A stretch of 64,000 nt of DNA from Syngnathus acus (lineage: Eukaryota; Chordata; Actinopteri; Syngnathiformes; Syngnathidae). The DNA lies in the NCBI RefSeq assembly GCF_901709675.1, contig NC_051100.1, forward strand, positions 5,146,001 through 5,210,000, given 5' to 3'. Below, piece after piece: positions 49,601 through 62,816 of the stretch (position 1 is its first letter; each line of letters begins with the position of its first letter). Under the pieces are notes generated by a model. The model made no database searches. It had not been told where the DNA came from and saw nothing but the letters and a program-made list of their open reading frames with translations. A program made the translations under genes and the position numbers.

Positions 49601-52600
49601 GGCCTGCATGCAAGTTAGCGGGGGGAAGAAAAACGGCAGTGAGGAGAGTGGACGAAGGGGAGGGGTGTGCAAGTGGGCGGATGGGTTCGCATCAGTCAGG
49701 GGGCGCCCATGCAGGGAGGGGGGGGGCTTAGCCAATGGGCTGCTGTCTCCCGGTGAAGCCATTCTCTTTTGTCTGCTATTGAGTCACTCTCATTACCAGT
49801 GGAGCAGACCGGAGGACAATTAACCAGCTGGTGGTACAACCAGGCTGAGTTACACGCAAATACTTATTTGATACTCCTTGACACACTCAAGTATCCGAAA
49901 GCAAGAATTCAGGAAAATACAATTGGGGAACTGATCGATAAAATAATAAGTTGTTATTTGGGAAAAGTAGATTTCTCCAAGAGTGGCCCATTGAGTAGCA
50001 CGACAAATTTTAGGTCACTGTTTCTGCTGCTCTCCTCCTCACAGCAGGTAAAAATAACAGACGTGACACGGGCACTAGGAATATCAGCACAAGTGTTGTT
50101 TGCAAATACGATTGCACAATCCCAGTCATAGCGGCGGCCCTGCTGCTAATGCCACATCCACTTCCCCACCACGGCGCTTCTCTAACCGTTGGCCAGACAA
50201 GGAGCTTTCTCAACACCCCATTTGCCACAACATGCCTTTCTCCTTAGTTGCTAGGGCAGAATGATCATTAATAACCCATCAGAATAAATGCCTGTCTTTA
50301 TAAGAACAGGACATAAGGCTGGCAGATCTATGTTCTGATCTATTTATAAAGCCAAATGTTCCATGTTAACTTGGAGGGAATGTCATTGAATAATCTCATG
50401 CGCTTCCTTGCACACTTAGTGATTTCCACCAAAGATGAATGAAATTTCCTTAGACACCATCATCAATCATCACATAACATTACACCGAAATATTTGCTTA
50501 TCTTGAAAACGACACAAAACGCTGCATATCCAGAAAACAACAAAGTTCTAGTTCCTGCAGAATTGTATTTTTCCTAACAGGTGGCCCTGGGCTAGGCTCC
50601 GATGATTTATTCCAAATAGCCATCATGGGTAGGTCATGGTAACATGAATCCCATTCTTTCCAGCACCTTCTCTATGTTGACATGTTCTCCCGGAACCAAC
50701 AGCTCCCCCAGTGTAAGAGCTCTGCTACAGCCATTGCGCCACTCATCGCATCTGCGCTAAATGCTTTATGGTAAAGGTTAAGTGTATAACAGAGGTTAAA
50801 TATGAAAGCACAAAGAGCCGGTGGGCTTACAATGTTGCCTCCTTTAGAGGATGTCAGGTGGTGAGGTGGGCTGCATGATACTGAGCGATGAGACAGTGTG
50901 GCAACAGCACCCTCATCAGCATATGGAGTCACTCTGGTGCTTATAGCCAAGCAAAAATACTTGTCCTGAGCAAAGCTATGTGAAGAATTCCAGCTCCGTT
51001 TGACCGGAACCGCCGCTGCGCTTTTAAAAACTGCTCCAGAATCCACAATTTAATATTAGTCAAGAGGACAACTCTAGCCATCGTATACAGCTGTCAGTCA
51101 TACCCTGACAAGCCTCTATTAATTCAATTCATTAAGAGAAAATGTTAATTCAAATAAAAAAATAAGTAAACAAATATTAAATAAATATAAAAAAATAAAA
51201 AAATAAACCAGTTTTAGGGTTTACAAAAAATGTCTCAACAACATGGCCAACCGGGCTTTTGTTCTTTCAAGAAGTACATGTTGGGTACTACTTTTTTTTT
51301 TTAGAAGTGCTCCTCCAGAGCACTCCAAGAGCTGACAAGAGCCAACAAGGGCTTCTCGTAACTCCTCAAGCACAGAAGTTTCTACCCCGAGTCACGTCTG
51401 CCTTCCAGTAATAATGCATGAGTACCAATATGTCAGTCAAAGTCCACTGAGTCAGTATGTCTGGCTAAGTCTTAAATGTCAAACGCTTCTCATACCAGGT
51501 GTCGCTTTTGAAGTGACTTTGACATTAAACAGGAGTCAGTCATCAGGCCCAGCTTATCGGGCAACCATCCAGGCAGAGAGTCAGACGCCTCAGACGCGCT
51601 AAACCTTCTCCGCATTTCCACAGGTTGTGTCCTTCCGAGCACATGAGCTCATGCCCAAGTCAGCGGTGCCACCTCATATGACCCAGGGCGGTGTGACCCG
51701 ACAACAAGGAGAACATCTGCTCGTGACTGGCCCACTGCATTTGTTTGGTGCCAAGCACCCGAGGCACGGATGTCCTGACGTTCATCCGTTTTACAAGCTT
51801 GGTAAATATACCAGCGAGAAGGCGGGCAGGAATTGTTATCGGAGTTCCTGGGGTTTATCCTGGAGTTTTTGATAGAGTGGCTAGCAGCCTTGCTATATGT
51901 TGTGTGGAGTGACTTGGAGTTCATAATGTGGAAGAAGTAATAAAATATTATTAGACTGTGTTCTTTAAAAAAGATTTCTTTTGAAATGATCTAAACATGG
52001 ATGTTATCACATGCAAGTCAAGTAAATAGGATACACTGACAATTTGAAAGACAGCAACAACTTACCGCTTTGTCAAACTCCATCTCTGAAAAGAATTTAT
52101 ACCACGGCTCATTCTCTAAATCTACATCTTCCGGACATACATCCTGAGTCTATAGGGGGCATGGCAACAAGAGGAGGAGGAGGAGGAGAAAGACAAAGAG
52201 AAGACATTTCAGACAGCATGGAATCACACACCAAGCTAATGAGCCATCAGATATTTTATCTCGTGATTTCGCCAAGAGTGAAGGGATAGGTTCACGTTTG
52301 ATTAAAAAAAAAAAAAAGCCCAATTGTGGGGGAAAATAGATTTGGAAAAAATACTGGCGTGGCAAATACCAGCATTTATTTAAGAAATGTAGAAAAGGCT
52401 GAGAGTGAGAATAAAATGTTAGCAATCATCGACTGGAATTCAGTCAGTTTGGTCAGAGTGACCTTTAACCCCCCTGGGCAAATGATCCAGAGTTGTAACA
52501 AATACACACATCACAACTGGACTTTATATAAAGGAGGATTGTGCTACAATTTCCCACAGTGAGTGAACCTATCCTTTTTTTTTTTAAACTATCCTTTAAA

Positions 52601-53756
52601 AAAAAAAAAAAAACCACAATGCTGCTGTTTACACTACTCTAATAAACAGATACACAAAAAGGATGAATACGCATGCAAACCAAGACAAATGTGATCTGTA
52701 ACATAATATTCCATAACAAAAAAAAAGCTTTTAACCCTACAGAATGAAAAAAAACCTGCTGACTATCATAATTGAAACAACTGGACGCAAACAAGACGTT
52801 CAGATAAACACAAATGACATCATCAATTCGAGTCTTCGCATCTTGTGTGAGCTCAGCTGGTATTAAACCAGGAGTGAAAATATTTGATTGGATATTATTA
52901 TGATACATTACCAAGACTATCAATCAAGGCAGCAAATCTTCATGTAAGGAGAAGGACAAGCACTCAAGGACATTTGACATTCGGGTCATCATCGTGTCTT
53001 GAGGTTAGCATTTCAATTCCTCTCGCAAAGACATATAGCAACCGTGAGCTGTGCTCCGATTGGCTTCAATAACCTTAAATTGAAAACGAAACGACAAGCG
53101 ATACCCCTCCCCATCTGTTAAAGACCCTTTTGGGAATGTGTCCCGCAAGGCGATATTGCCTTTGGTGCTGAAGCTGCCACCCGGGAGCTTAGATGCAGTG
53201 GTGGGGGATGGATGGATGGATGTAAAAGTGGGATGCCGCTCACACAACATGCAGCGAGAGAGCAAGAGAGACAGAGAGCGATGGAGCGAGCAAAGCAGGC
53301 GGCTTCCATACCGTTCTCTCCAGCTTCAACACCGACGATTTCCCCGGCTCATACTCAAAGATGCTCTTGGGCTCGGCGCGGTACTTCCTGGTGTCTACCT
53401 TTTTATCCGGGGGCTCCCACTCATTTCTGCGGGGAGGTGAGTGAGAGTCAGGGCGGGTTGGGAGAGAGACAATCCTCAGTCACCATAGCAACCAATATGG
53501 TAAAGATGTTTTTTTTTTTTGGTTGAAATATCCTGACAATCTCCGTTGCATTCCACAACAGAAAAAAAATCATTTTCATTCCTACTGGCACACCTCACGT
53601 TTTATAGCATGTATTCAGGCATTGACTTCTTCGTGACCAAGGAGGAAAGGTCATCCACAGCTCTGGTAGCTAATGCTTCCAATCTTCTAATCCTCCGTCA
53701 CCTGTTCTTCTGCATCACTCATCTCTCAACAAGCACATCCTCCTTTGCCGACTTCT

Positions 53757-53819
<63 letters not shown>

Positions 53820-56800
53820 CCGACGGACAAACTTGGAAAGCAAGCAAGCCTGTTGTTTCATATAACGAGCTGACTGTCAACAAGACAATTCATTAGGTAC
53901 ACCTGCACAATCCAATGGCACCGAAAATAACGGAGAGAAAGAGTGCTCTAAAATAGCAATAATGTCTTTGAATGCCCAAAGGAGCATACTGTGGAATTAT
54001 TTTTAAAACGTTATTCTCAAAGAGGACATCCTGACGATGATGATGATGATGCATGTTGCAGATGGAGGCCACGAACCTCTTGGCAGATGGCTTGAGTGAT
54101 GAGGACCGCGTCGGGACTGGCATTGACCTGGCTCTTGAACCAACATCTGCATCACTTTGAGATCGTGGCACACCCTTCACTAAAAAAAAAATAATCATAA
54201 AAAAATGACAATGTAAAGTAGCAAAACACTGCATACTCTATTAAGTAAGTGAGGTTAGTACGTAAATTAATTTCCAAACTCACCATCTTCCAAGTAGCCA
54301 AACGGGTTTGGACCATTTTCTATTGAGCAAGAATAGAACACATCAAAAGGTATTTATTCATGTAGGTGTGCTGTATTTATGACTCATCTTTTTAAAAAGC
54401 TAAAGAAGGCACTAAAACATTGCTCTTCCCGCCTTCTGCATTCTATAAAGTATCAGTTTCACCGAATACAATCAAAGAGTGTCAGTGCAAAGCACTTTAC
54501 AGATGCATTACTGAGCTAAAACGGGATCCAAGCATCAATCAACATAGCGAGAGTAGCACAGTGTGGGCAAAAACTACCACACAAGGAGACCTTATAAATA
54601 AATATCAATTTTAATACTAATAGAACTGGCTGGCGGCCAGCTTTTAGAAAGCATTGTGTTGTTGTTGTTGTCCTGTTTCGCCATCTAGCGGCGATAACAG
54701 TGCACTACACGCTCAAGGAACATCCACGCACTAAAAATGAAATGCCAATATTAGAAAGAATAGTTTAGATTGCAAACTAGAAGGTTAGATCAGATGAGTA
54801 TTTCTGCTTTACTAATAATTCAACTGCATCTTAAGACGAGAAAAAAAGGGAATTTATATTTATAAAATTTCAATCTCAGTTGTCAAGAGAGCCGATATTC
54901 ACGATATCTTTCACAGATGGGTGTTATATTATAGACTCAAATGCGAAAGCTAAATCGGGTAGTATGTAAGTAAGATTAGTAAAGCCAATGAAAATAGAGT
55001 TGTATCAAAAGATACCTTTTGATTTCATGTCATAGTTTTCAGGAAACATGTAGGTGGGGCGGTAAGGGTTTTCCTCAATAGCCTCTGGGTGAAGTGATGG
55101 AGAGACACATCGCAGTGTGGCATTAACACACAAAGGCGCACAAACGCACAACGAGCAGGGAAAGGTGACCGGCAAATGTCAAAAAGTTGAAATAGTTTCT
55201 TACCGGGTATTCTGTGAATCTGCTTGAACATCGTCTTGTACCAGTCTTTGGACTTTTCCGTGTTCTGATAGGAACATGAATGGAAAAGTAGATGCATTTC
55301 CAGCAGATAGAGAAAGTGAAGCATGAATCCAAACTTTCAATTGACTTTCCTACGACTCTTAATATGACTCACCCGAGCTGGCACAATGGGCCTGTTGAGC
55401 GGACTGAGGACGGGGGAGTGTTGCGACAGTCGCAGCCTTTTGCCGTCCATGTCTGCAACTGAATTGAGCGAGCCTCTCCCAGGATCAGGGCTTTTGTCTC
55501 TTTCTGGGGTGGGCTCTGCAACTCAAGACAACACAATAATTGCAAGACAAGGAAAGCCTTTCAGTTGCAATTTACACACTGAGCTCCACACAAAAACTTA
55601 TTACTATTAAAATGTATATTATTGCGGTTGTGGTGTTTCAGTGCTGGCTGTCCACCAAAATATTAGAAATACTTCTTAGTGTAATATTTTTGGAACACAG
55701 CAAACATCAACCACGTCAGTATGTTTTTCTGTGATTATTATTTTTTCAAGTGCATGTTGGTGTACCTTCTAATCAAAAAAGCTATTAAGGGTTACATTTT
55801 TTCCATTTGACATAAAATATGCATGCCTGATTAATGGGAGGCGGCGACAGAGAGACAGACAGAGAAAAAGTGGACAGACGTTCACGAACAAGGCAGGTTT
55901 GGGTAATGTGAAACATTTTCAAATGCTGTGATTCACTTTTGTTTCCCAATATCTCATGTTTAGCTTTTCACTCTCTAGTACTTTCCAGCCTACTGTTTTC
56001 CAAATTTATCATTAAGGATTAAAATAAATAATTTTTCTTTAATTTTTTTCCTCCAAAAAAAATATAAAACATAATATAAACAATATATATGAATAATATG
56101 AACAGAATCAATCAGAACATCTCATTTTAATAGGTTGTAAAGGGTCAAACAAAAAAAACAATTAGCATGTAATTGTATTTGTTTCAACCCATTTATGGTA
56201 ATATTCTCCAAATAAAATAATTTATTACATGATGAATTACCACGCCCGTGATTTTGTTGTTGTAATGGTCCAATACAATTTCGTAGCCATTAAATATTAC
56301 ATTGTTAAACAATTATGACAATTAAAAAAAAAAATCAAAAGCAAAATAAAAAAAAAATCAAAACAGAGCAACCTTAGAATCCCGAGCATACCTTCTAAGT
56401 GAGATTGATGCTTTTTCTGCTCTGTTGTGGGAGAACGACAGCGTGATGACATGTGACATTAGAACAACAAAGTGGAAGCACAGAAGATGACAAAGCAAGC
56501 GGACTGTCAAAGTTAAAAGACGTACAGAAGTGACAGACTTTGCGACTTTCCAACATTGAAAATGCTGCCCTCACTCACCTCTGTTGTGTTGCAGAAAAAC
56601 TATTGTGGGATTAACTGTGCTAGTGCATGGATAGATGGAGCTGGGGGCTGATGGGAAACAATTGTTGGTGTCATATGTGGCTGGAGCTTGATTTTCTTTG
56701 ATGCTTTCTGATGAACTGGCCTAAACGTGACACAAATAAATAATAAAAAAATATGGATGGATAGTAGGCTCAATCAAATCAAGAGCTAAAACCTACCTGG

Positions 56801-58192
56801 CGGTGACTGTTGTGGGAAAGCGGGAAATCAGATGTGACGTTCCCGCCTCCCTCGGCCGAGCCTCCATTCATCTGGCTTGCGCAGACATCTGCAAAAAGTC
56901 CCGAAATCTATTTAACAACCGGAGTAGCAACATTCAGTGCCATTGACGGTTATAGACGTCAAAAGATATTAACTGGGTTGATAGTGAATGAGAATGTTTT
57001 CGTTTCGGTTACAGTTGTTGATATCTCCCGGAAAAAGGACGGCGAAAAAAAAACGGTTCTCCCACAACCTCTGGTTTTTGTCACCAAAACAAAGTGGCTA
57101 TTCAGTGAGCTGCAAAGCCTCATTGTTGTAGTGGCCTTTATAGTTCGACTCTACAACAATTAAAGCATCGCTCCAAAAGACTTGGCTGGCCTCCAGCGCT
57201 GTCCCGATGTGTTCATCGCAACAAACAGGCCCACAGTCGAGCAAAGTGCAATGTGGGCACGCTGCTACAAAAGAGCTCTTTGACACAGCAAATGAAAATA
57301 TGAGCCATTGCCCTTTGCCATGACCCCTTGTTGCCTAACAACAACGGATGTACTTCAAAACATGATTAGTTATGTAAGTTTGAGAACTAAACAAACATCG
57401 AAAAGCAGTGTTGGAGATTTTTTTAGGATGGGAGAACGTGACTTGAGGAGAATTTGTGACAATTCGGAGAAGCAAGAAATTCCTCATTTGTCTTGTACTG
57501 CATCTAATTGACAGTAAATATGTGTACTTCCTACTAAGGGTACATAAAAAAAATATTTTGTCATCACATTAATGGCACATGCAATATGCATATCACAGTA
57601 TCTAGACAAAAAAAAATATATTGTATTTACCCAATGTCATAAAATTGCCACAGCTAAGTAAAGTTTCATCATATCTTTGCTACTTCAGAACAAATAAGCT
57701 AAGCCTCAATTCAAGCAATGAGTGAAAGTTTGGATTGCAAATGGTTTCTGAGGCTTACTCTGTGTCGCGACGATGCTGGACCTCGCATCTCCGCTACCGT
57801 CGTCATCTAAGTGGACCAGGGTGGCCCTCATTGTCACCACGCCTTTCCCTTTGCACACCCTGCTGGGGTCCAGGCCTGAAAATAATCATCATGAACAGGT
57901 TTTTGCTTTCTCACGTTCCAAAAGACCAAAAAAGAACATCAACCAGGGCATCTAATTAATATCCTTAATTGCTAAGATCACTCCAAGCAGGAAGTGGAGC
58001 ACATGTTATTAGCATTATTCCACATCCTTCTAGATTTTCATTAGGGAGTTTGAGGTGTCCCATACTTGTCAGTGCTGAAAGATTAATGAGAAGGAGGAGG
58101 TAGGGAAATATCACCTGCAGCAGGAATCAGGTCAGGGGATCCTTTCATGGTTGACAGAGGCGTGATCTTGACGGAACTCACAGCCCTGGGAC
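40348..58192 (-). CDS. sorbs1: Sorbin and SH3 domain protein 1 (ponsin/CAP), 25 exons, 5' end missing
   Basis: Adhesion and insulin-signalling adaptor: the SoHo region binds flotillin and the three SH3 domains bind vinculin, Cbl and similar partners. Exons, 5' to 3': 58192-58115, 57875-57759, 56888-56797, 56720-56579, 55515-55373, 55264-55204, 55084-55016, 54319-54284, 54179-54077, 53426-53312, 52149-52066, 49404-49355, 48014-47836, 45905-44514, 43997-43933, 43771-43601, 43477-43431, 43265-43151, 43084-42959, 42881-42687, 42566-42051, 41598-41503, 41077-40926, 40652-40546, 40415-40348. Phase is kept at all 24 junctions, giving 1,438 residues with no stop. Landmarks: [10 protein letters not shown] near the N-terminus, [26 protein letters not shown], SoHo [16 protein letters not shown] and [34 protein letters not shown]-type helix, then SH3-1, -2 and -3, ending [20 protein letters not shown] and pdlim1 linkage favour sorbs1 over sorbs2. 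The first exon seen starts mid-codon, so the start lies upstream. Confidence 0.93.
42051..42566 (-). CDS. sorbs1: Proline-rich 516-bp exon of sorbs1 between SH3-2 and SH3-3
   Basis: 172 codons, symmetric phase 0/0, so it can be skipped without a frameshift. It starts [17 protein letters not shown], continues [19 protein letters not shown] (a block also present in long human SORBS1 isoforms), then a proline-rich stretch with PPLPPLP-type SH3 ligand motifs, and ends RQNSPAE. It is likely an alternative exon that adds internal SH3 ligands. Confidence 0.85.
42687..43084 (-). other. sorbs1: SH3-2 coding exons of sorbs1
   Basis: Exons 43084-42959 and 42881-42687 encode [38 protein letters not shown] and [12 protein letters not shown], again with the peptide-binding Trp and the GIFP..Y strand. 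Confidence 0.92.
43151..43477 (-). other. sorbs1: SH3-1 coding exons of sorbs1
   Basis: Exons 43477-43431 and 43265-43151 encode [38 protein letters not shown] and [11 protein letters not shown]. The SH3 signature positions are visible: ALYDF-like start, KGD, the conserved tryptophan of QNWYEG, and GIFP...Y. Confidence 0.92.
44514..45905 (-). CDS. sorbs1: Giant 1,392-bp exon of sorbs1
   Basis: A single open exon of 464 codons. It lies between the exon ending SSSSK and the exon [18 protein letters not shown]; phases match on both sides (G/TG and G/AC). The sequence resembles the giant neural exon I know from human SORBS2 (nArgBP2): [46 protein letters not shown] and SAVSAESLL line up with it in order. 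It contains a histidine run ([13 protein letters not shown]) and proline/serine stretches and is probably disordered. The donor GTGGCT is weak, which fits regulated inclusion. Confidence 0.85.
46936..47026. repeat. AT-rich (TAA)n/(TA)n tract
   Basis: An imperfect TAA/TATA low-complexity stretch of about 90 bp in a sorbs1 intron. Confidence 0.85.
53759..53816. repeat. (GT)n microsatellite
   Basis: An uninterrupted run of about 58 bp of GT in the sorbs1 intron between exons 54077-54179 and 53312-53426. Confidence 0.97.
54035..54051. repeat. (GAT)n microsatellite
   Basis: A short GAT trinucleotide run, just downstream of the sorbs1 exon 54077-54179 in the transcript sense. Confidence 0.85.
56931..56992. 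repeat. Fourth copy of the 60-bp inverted repeat
   Basis: CATTCAGTGCCATTGACGG, TTATAGACGTCAAAAG, then TTGATAGTGAATGAGAATG. The right end has one change (ATAGTGAATGA). It is in a sorbs1 intron. Confidence 0.65.
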
Positions 58193-61100
58193 CTGACGGG
58201 ACTCAAGTAAACGCATGCACGCAGAGACAGAAGCTCACTTTCATGTGTTCTGTATTAAAAAAAAAAAAAAGAAAAATACTCAAGCAGACTTACTGGGAGT
58301 TGCGTTCGGTGACACGCTGCCCTCTTGTGGAGAGCCCTGAGGTGTGCACATATCAACAAAACAAAATCAATTCTCTCAGAACAACAAAAAAAACATTTAA
58401 GCAAAACTTTGGTCTCACTTCAAGGAAAATGTTATGTCACAAAAGAGAATTAGATTATTGCTGGGTGATGCGTGTAACTTCCTCTGCCCCAGCTGCATCA
58501 CACTAAACCACTTTTCCCACTAGGGGTTCTAATATTAGCTGTGGATCCGGCTGCACTTTTCAACCAGGCGTGTCTTGTATTTTCTAACGCAGGACTGTGA
58601 CAACTAAAGCAAAACAAAATGCTTGCTTGCAGATCAGACTCGTAATCAGATTCACAAATGAAATACACGATGTTGCAGGCAGACGGAAACACCAAGGGCA
58701 ACGGCGTAAAAACAGTGCATCACTCTAACGGGCCTCCCTTTGAGCGCACTGATTTAAGAGACTTCCCCGTTTGAAATTCCGAGAAAAGGCACAGACACAG
58801 TGGTTGTTTGGGGAGGGGGCATTGCACGCAATCAATTCCAGTGTAGTTATCATAACCATTAAATTGGCAAAGTGCCTCCGACTATCATAAAATTCCCTGC
58901 ATATTTTTTGTTGAACTGGCGCCTAATTAAAGTCAAACTAAATATCAATAGTATCATTCCATCACTTTTTGACCACTTACTGCTTACATATCCTCAGATG
59001 AACCTAAGGACTGATAAAGGACGAGAAGACATCTCGCTTTACTGTATAAACACATGGGAGCAAAAATGACTCCTGGCCTTATTAGGAAGAGATTGGCCTC
59101 AGAAGAGGTTCATCTGTTCTGTCTGAAGAAATGACTGGTTCAGAGGCTGTAGAATGGCTGACAGATTCATGACAAGAGGGAGGTACTCCTAAGAAAATAA
59201 GAATGTTAACATTTGTGACCATTTTTACTTACAGGTTGAAGAGCAAGATTTTGAGGGATGCTAGGTCCAGCTCACGGTCCCGCATGCGTCAAGACTTTCC
59301 GAAGCCTCCTGAGACGTCTGGCTAATCTCAGGGGATCAGAGCGGGACGTCCCAGCTTTGACCTTGCCCTTGACTATGTAGGGGGTCTGTTTGTTTCTGAT
59401 AGCAGGTGTGTCCAGATGGACCTGTCAGCATATGCCACCTGGGAATGTGGCACCCACTCTGCACACCAAATCTGACTGCCCCTCCCATGTGGAGGCTTTG
59501 CTCCTAAAGTCAACCCTCCATACCTCAGTCAACATGACGCACTGCTTCTATGTCTGCTATTGCTTGTATGTTAATTGATATATGCTAGGTATGTTGCCAA
59601 ATGGGAAGAGGGATTTTCATTCAGGTCAAAAATAGTTTGTTAATAGGCAGAGAAGTCTGGGACTTTAGTTACATGAGGACCATCAAGTAGAGATATTCAT
59701 GGGGTTGCGTAAAACATTTTTTCCTCAGTCCAAACACTGTGTTCCAAGATAAATATTTTTTTTCACCACCCAAAACATCATACTGAATAAAAACTAGCGA
59801 TGGGGAAAATGAAGCTTCAAATGTGCTTCGTGAACCAGTTGGTGTATTTGTCAGTCCTCTAGATGGCACTGTCCAACATTGTGCTGAACGCAGAGTGCCA
59901 TACTATTTCTTAGATGTTGATGATGTCATATAAACAAACCAAATAAAAATCCTCACAAGTCTTGAATATAAGTAGAAATAATGTTCAGAGAAAACAAATC
60001 CAATTATCTGCGGCTCATTAGTGTATCCATGAATTAATGAGGAGCTTTTCAAGTTGCTCTTCCCTAAACTAGGTTAACACAAAAATGTCCTTACTACACT
60101 TTCTCGAATATTCAAAGGGATGTTACGTAACACCTTTTGACTTCTGTTTTGTCAACGAATGGCAGATAGGTGAGAAGCTATCCAGCAGTGCGTGTGGATA
60201 TCACCAAACAGCTCCAAACATGGCTTGAAAAGGCTGCGGCAGAGCAGCAGCTTATCCTCCTAATTGAGAGCCCCCCCCCCTTCTGCCAGCTCTCTTCCAT
60301 AAACAGCTTCCACCCTGGAAAGCAGCCGGGATTCTACACATTCCTCCACCAAGCTATTTGAAGTTCATTTCAAACAACTGCGGCATAAAAGGAAATGTAT
60401 GTAACGTGTCATTATTGGCCTCGCCGAAGGATTACATATTCATGTTGATAATGGAAGGAGCTTAAAGTGCATCTGTATGGACACCACTTCAATGAATTCT
60501 TTCAAACCTCACTAATTACTAGATCACAGTAACATGAGAAGCAACAACTTAAATAAATGCATCTTTTACATTTCAGGGTGTATTTTGAAGAGTCGTCCTG
60601 TGTCGATGATGACCAGATTTTAGGGTAAGAAAATACCACATTGGTAGATGTCAAGGTTTTGAGGACAACAGGATTTGGCCCGTTTAGAAAAAAAACTGCA
60701 ACAAACATTGTTTCCAAAGCCAGGCTTTTAAAAGGTCCGCTAGACTTTAAGAGACAGGACGAGAAGAATGTCAGTAAGATGACAGTAACCAGGGCACTAC
60801 TTATTCCCAGCAAGCCCTCCAGGCTATACTCGAAGAATGACAGCATGGATCATGCGCCCATTATATAAAAAAATGACATCCTGTTTATTTTATAGTTGTT
60901 TGAGTGGGTTCCCTCAAGATATTTGGTCTGTACACAGTTGAAAAACAGTGCAATATGATAAATTTGGCAATCTGATTAGGGAAAAAAAATACAAAAAAAT
61001 AAAATACAAAAAAAATATAAAACTTTTAAGGGCGGGCCTGGTGATGGCCATAAATATAGAAGCGCAAAAGTAACATTTCAGATAAAACTGCAAAGGCACA

Positions 61101-62767
61101 TTGTGTGTAGCGCTTAGGCCGGACTTGTAGCTCTTGTTTAAAAGCGCATTCTTTTACCGAAGAGGGCAATTTACTTGTGGATAGTGAAGCAATGCACGAA
61201 ACGTTGTTTGACGCCATCACTAGATAACAAGCTCAGCTGTCTTCAAATTCTATGTGGCTTAATTTCCGGGATGTTTTGACTGATGCACGGAATGGAAGCT
61301 CTGAGAGTGTTCCCTAATATAACTTTGTGCGACAGGCCTACTTGATAATTGAGTCATAGGATATGGCGGCTAAACTTGAATGTAAACAGTCAGCAATGTG
61401 ATAATCCGGCAATTCTAAGCGCTATCAGGTTATCCTCGTGTGAAATGGGCTCAAAGCGGGACTCCACTGGGTTGTCTATTTGAAAACACAACATGCAACC
61501 CAATGAATATCAACCTGGCTTTCTCACAAATCTCCCATTTCAATAATACTTCAAGCATTTTATGAACTGCAATATATTGCTCATCTAATGATACGGTGAA
61601 TCACACCCGCAACAAAAGTCATTATTGATTCATGATGAAACTTCACAGCGGCTTCACTCAGTGGCTTTTTACTTTTCTTGTTGTTTATGATGGCACCACA
61701 GTAGGTACCAATTGTTCTTTTCCTTTTGCTTAGCAATCAAGAAAGACAAAAAAGAAAAATAAATAAGTAAAAAATAACAGTGTTTTTTTTTTTTAAACTA
61801 GGGTGAGATCAAGAATATGAAATTTAAAAATGGAGCTCATGAGTGATCAATTAAAGTCAGATTTGAGTTAACAATTAAATATTAAAGGATGCTGAGTTAC
61901 CGTAAGTGAGGACAGCGAAAGAATGGTGACTTATACATTTGCAACTTATCACTCACACTTTGGTGCTTCGTGTGATGATGAGTCACCTCACATTCTTTTT
62001 CAAATATAATAACAGCTGCAGTGACACAGTTTTCCATCAGCTGCTGTCACGTAACGGAGCAGAGCAGATAAGTGGGAGGGGTGTGGCACAGGAGGATGGC
62101 GCTGTCCAATTCCATCATCAAAGCACAAATTGCATTTTGCATGCTTTTGTTTTCATGTGTCCATCCACGGCAGACTTTGAAAAGCCAAAGCATCACACTT
62201 CACTCTCCACTTCACCCAAAGGAGAAAGCGGACAAGGGGGGAGGCGACATGGTTGCTAAGTAACCTGCTGTAACATTAACATGCAACGACAACAAAAACC
62301 TGGTGATAGCACGGAACATCTGCCCGATTACAAAAGATCCTGTCAATACGCTTATCATGTCAAATTTTCCATTGCATGCATTTTCAAAATTGTAATAAAT
62401 GTTCCCCGGTTCCTCAGTGTATTTACAGTTTCTCACGAGAGATTACAAATGCTCTAATTAGCATTATGGTTCAAGAAATATTGGACAGGCAGCAAAGAAA
62501 CGCCACAAAAACTATACTATGCTTCAAAACACTTTGGTCACCAACAATTTTTGATTTTTTTTAGGCTTTCCTTGGGATGTAAAAGCGTTTTTTGTGGTAG
62601 AATGACTCCTGAAATGTTTCATTAATATTCATAACTGTGCAGGGTTCAAGCAAGAGAGGTACTGTGATACTTTGTTTTTCTTACAGCAATATATTCTTAA
62701 AAGGAAAAAAAACAAACAAGATGCAGACTGTGACGAACAACACATGATACTTTGCACAAACAGTAAC

Positions 62768-62816
62768 AGTAAAAATAAATAAAATAAATGAATAAATAAA
62801 TACATAAATAAATAAC
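62768..62816. repeat. (AAAT)n tract
   Basis: An imperfect AAAT tetranucleotide repeat (AATAAATAAATACATAAATA) in the non-coding right flank. Confidence 0.85.

Noticed and set aside
49271-49762. 163-codon minus-strand reading frame starting MASPGDSS
   Set aside because: It passes through the sorbs1 exon 49355-49404 in a different frame from the one that fits both neighbouring exons. Composition is low-complexity proline, serine and cysteine.
56392-56416. 25-bp microexon in sorbs1
   Set aside because: It has acceptor and donor, but including it shifts the frame to a stop. Joining 56579 directly to 55515 gives an in-phase [11 protein letters not shown] that continues correctly.
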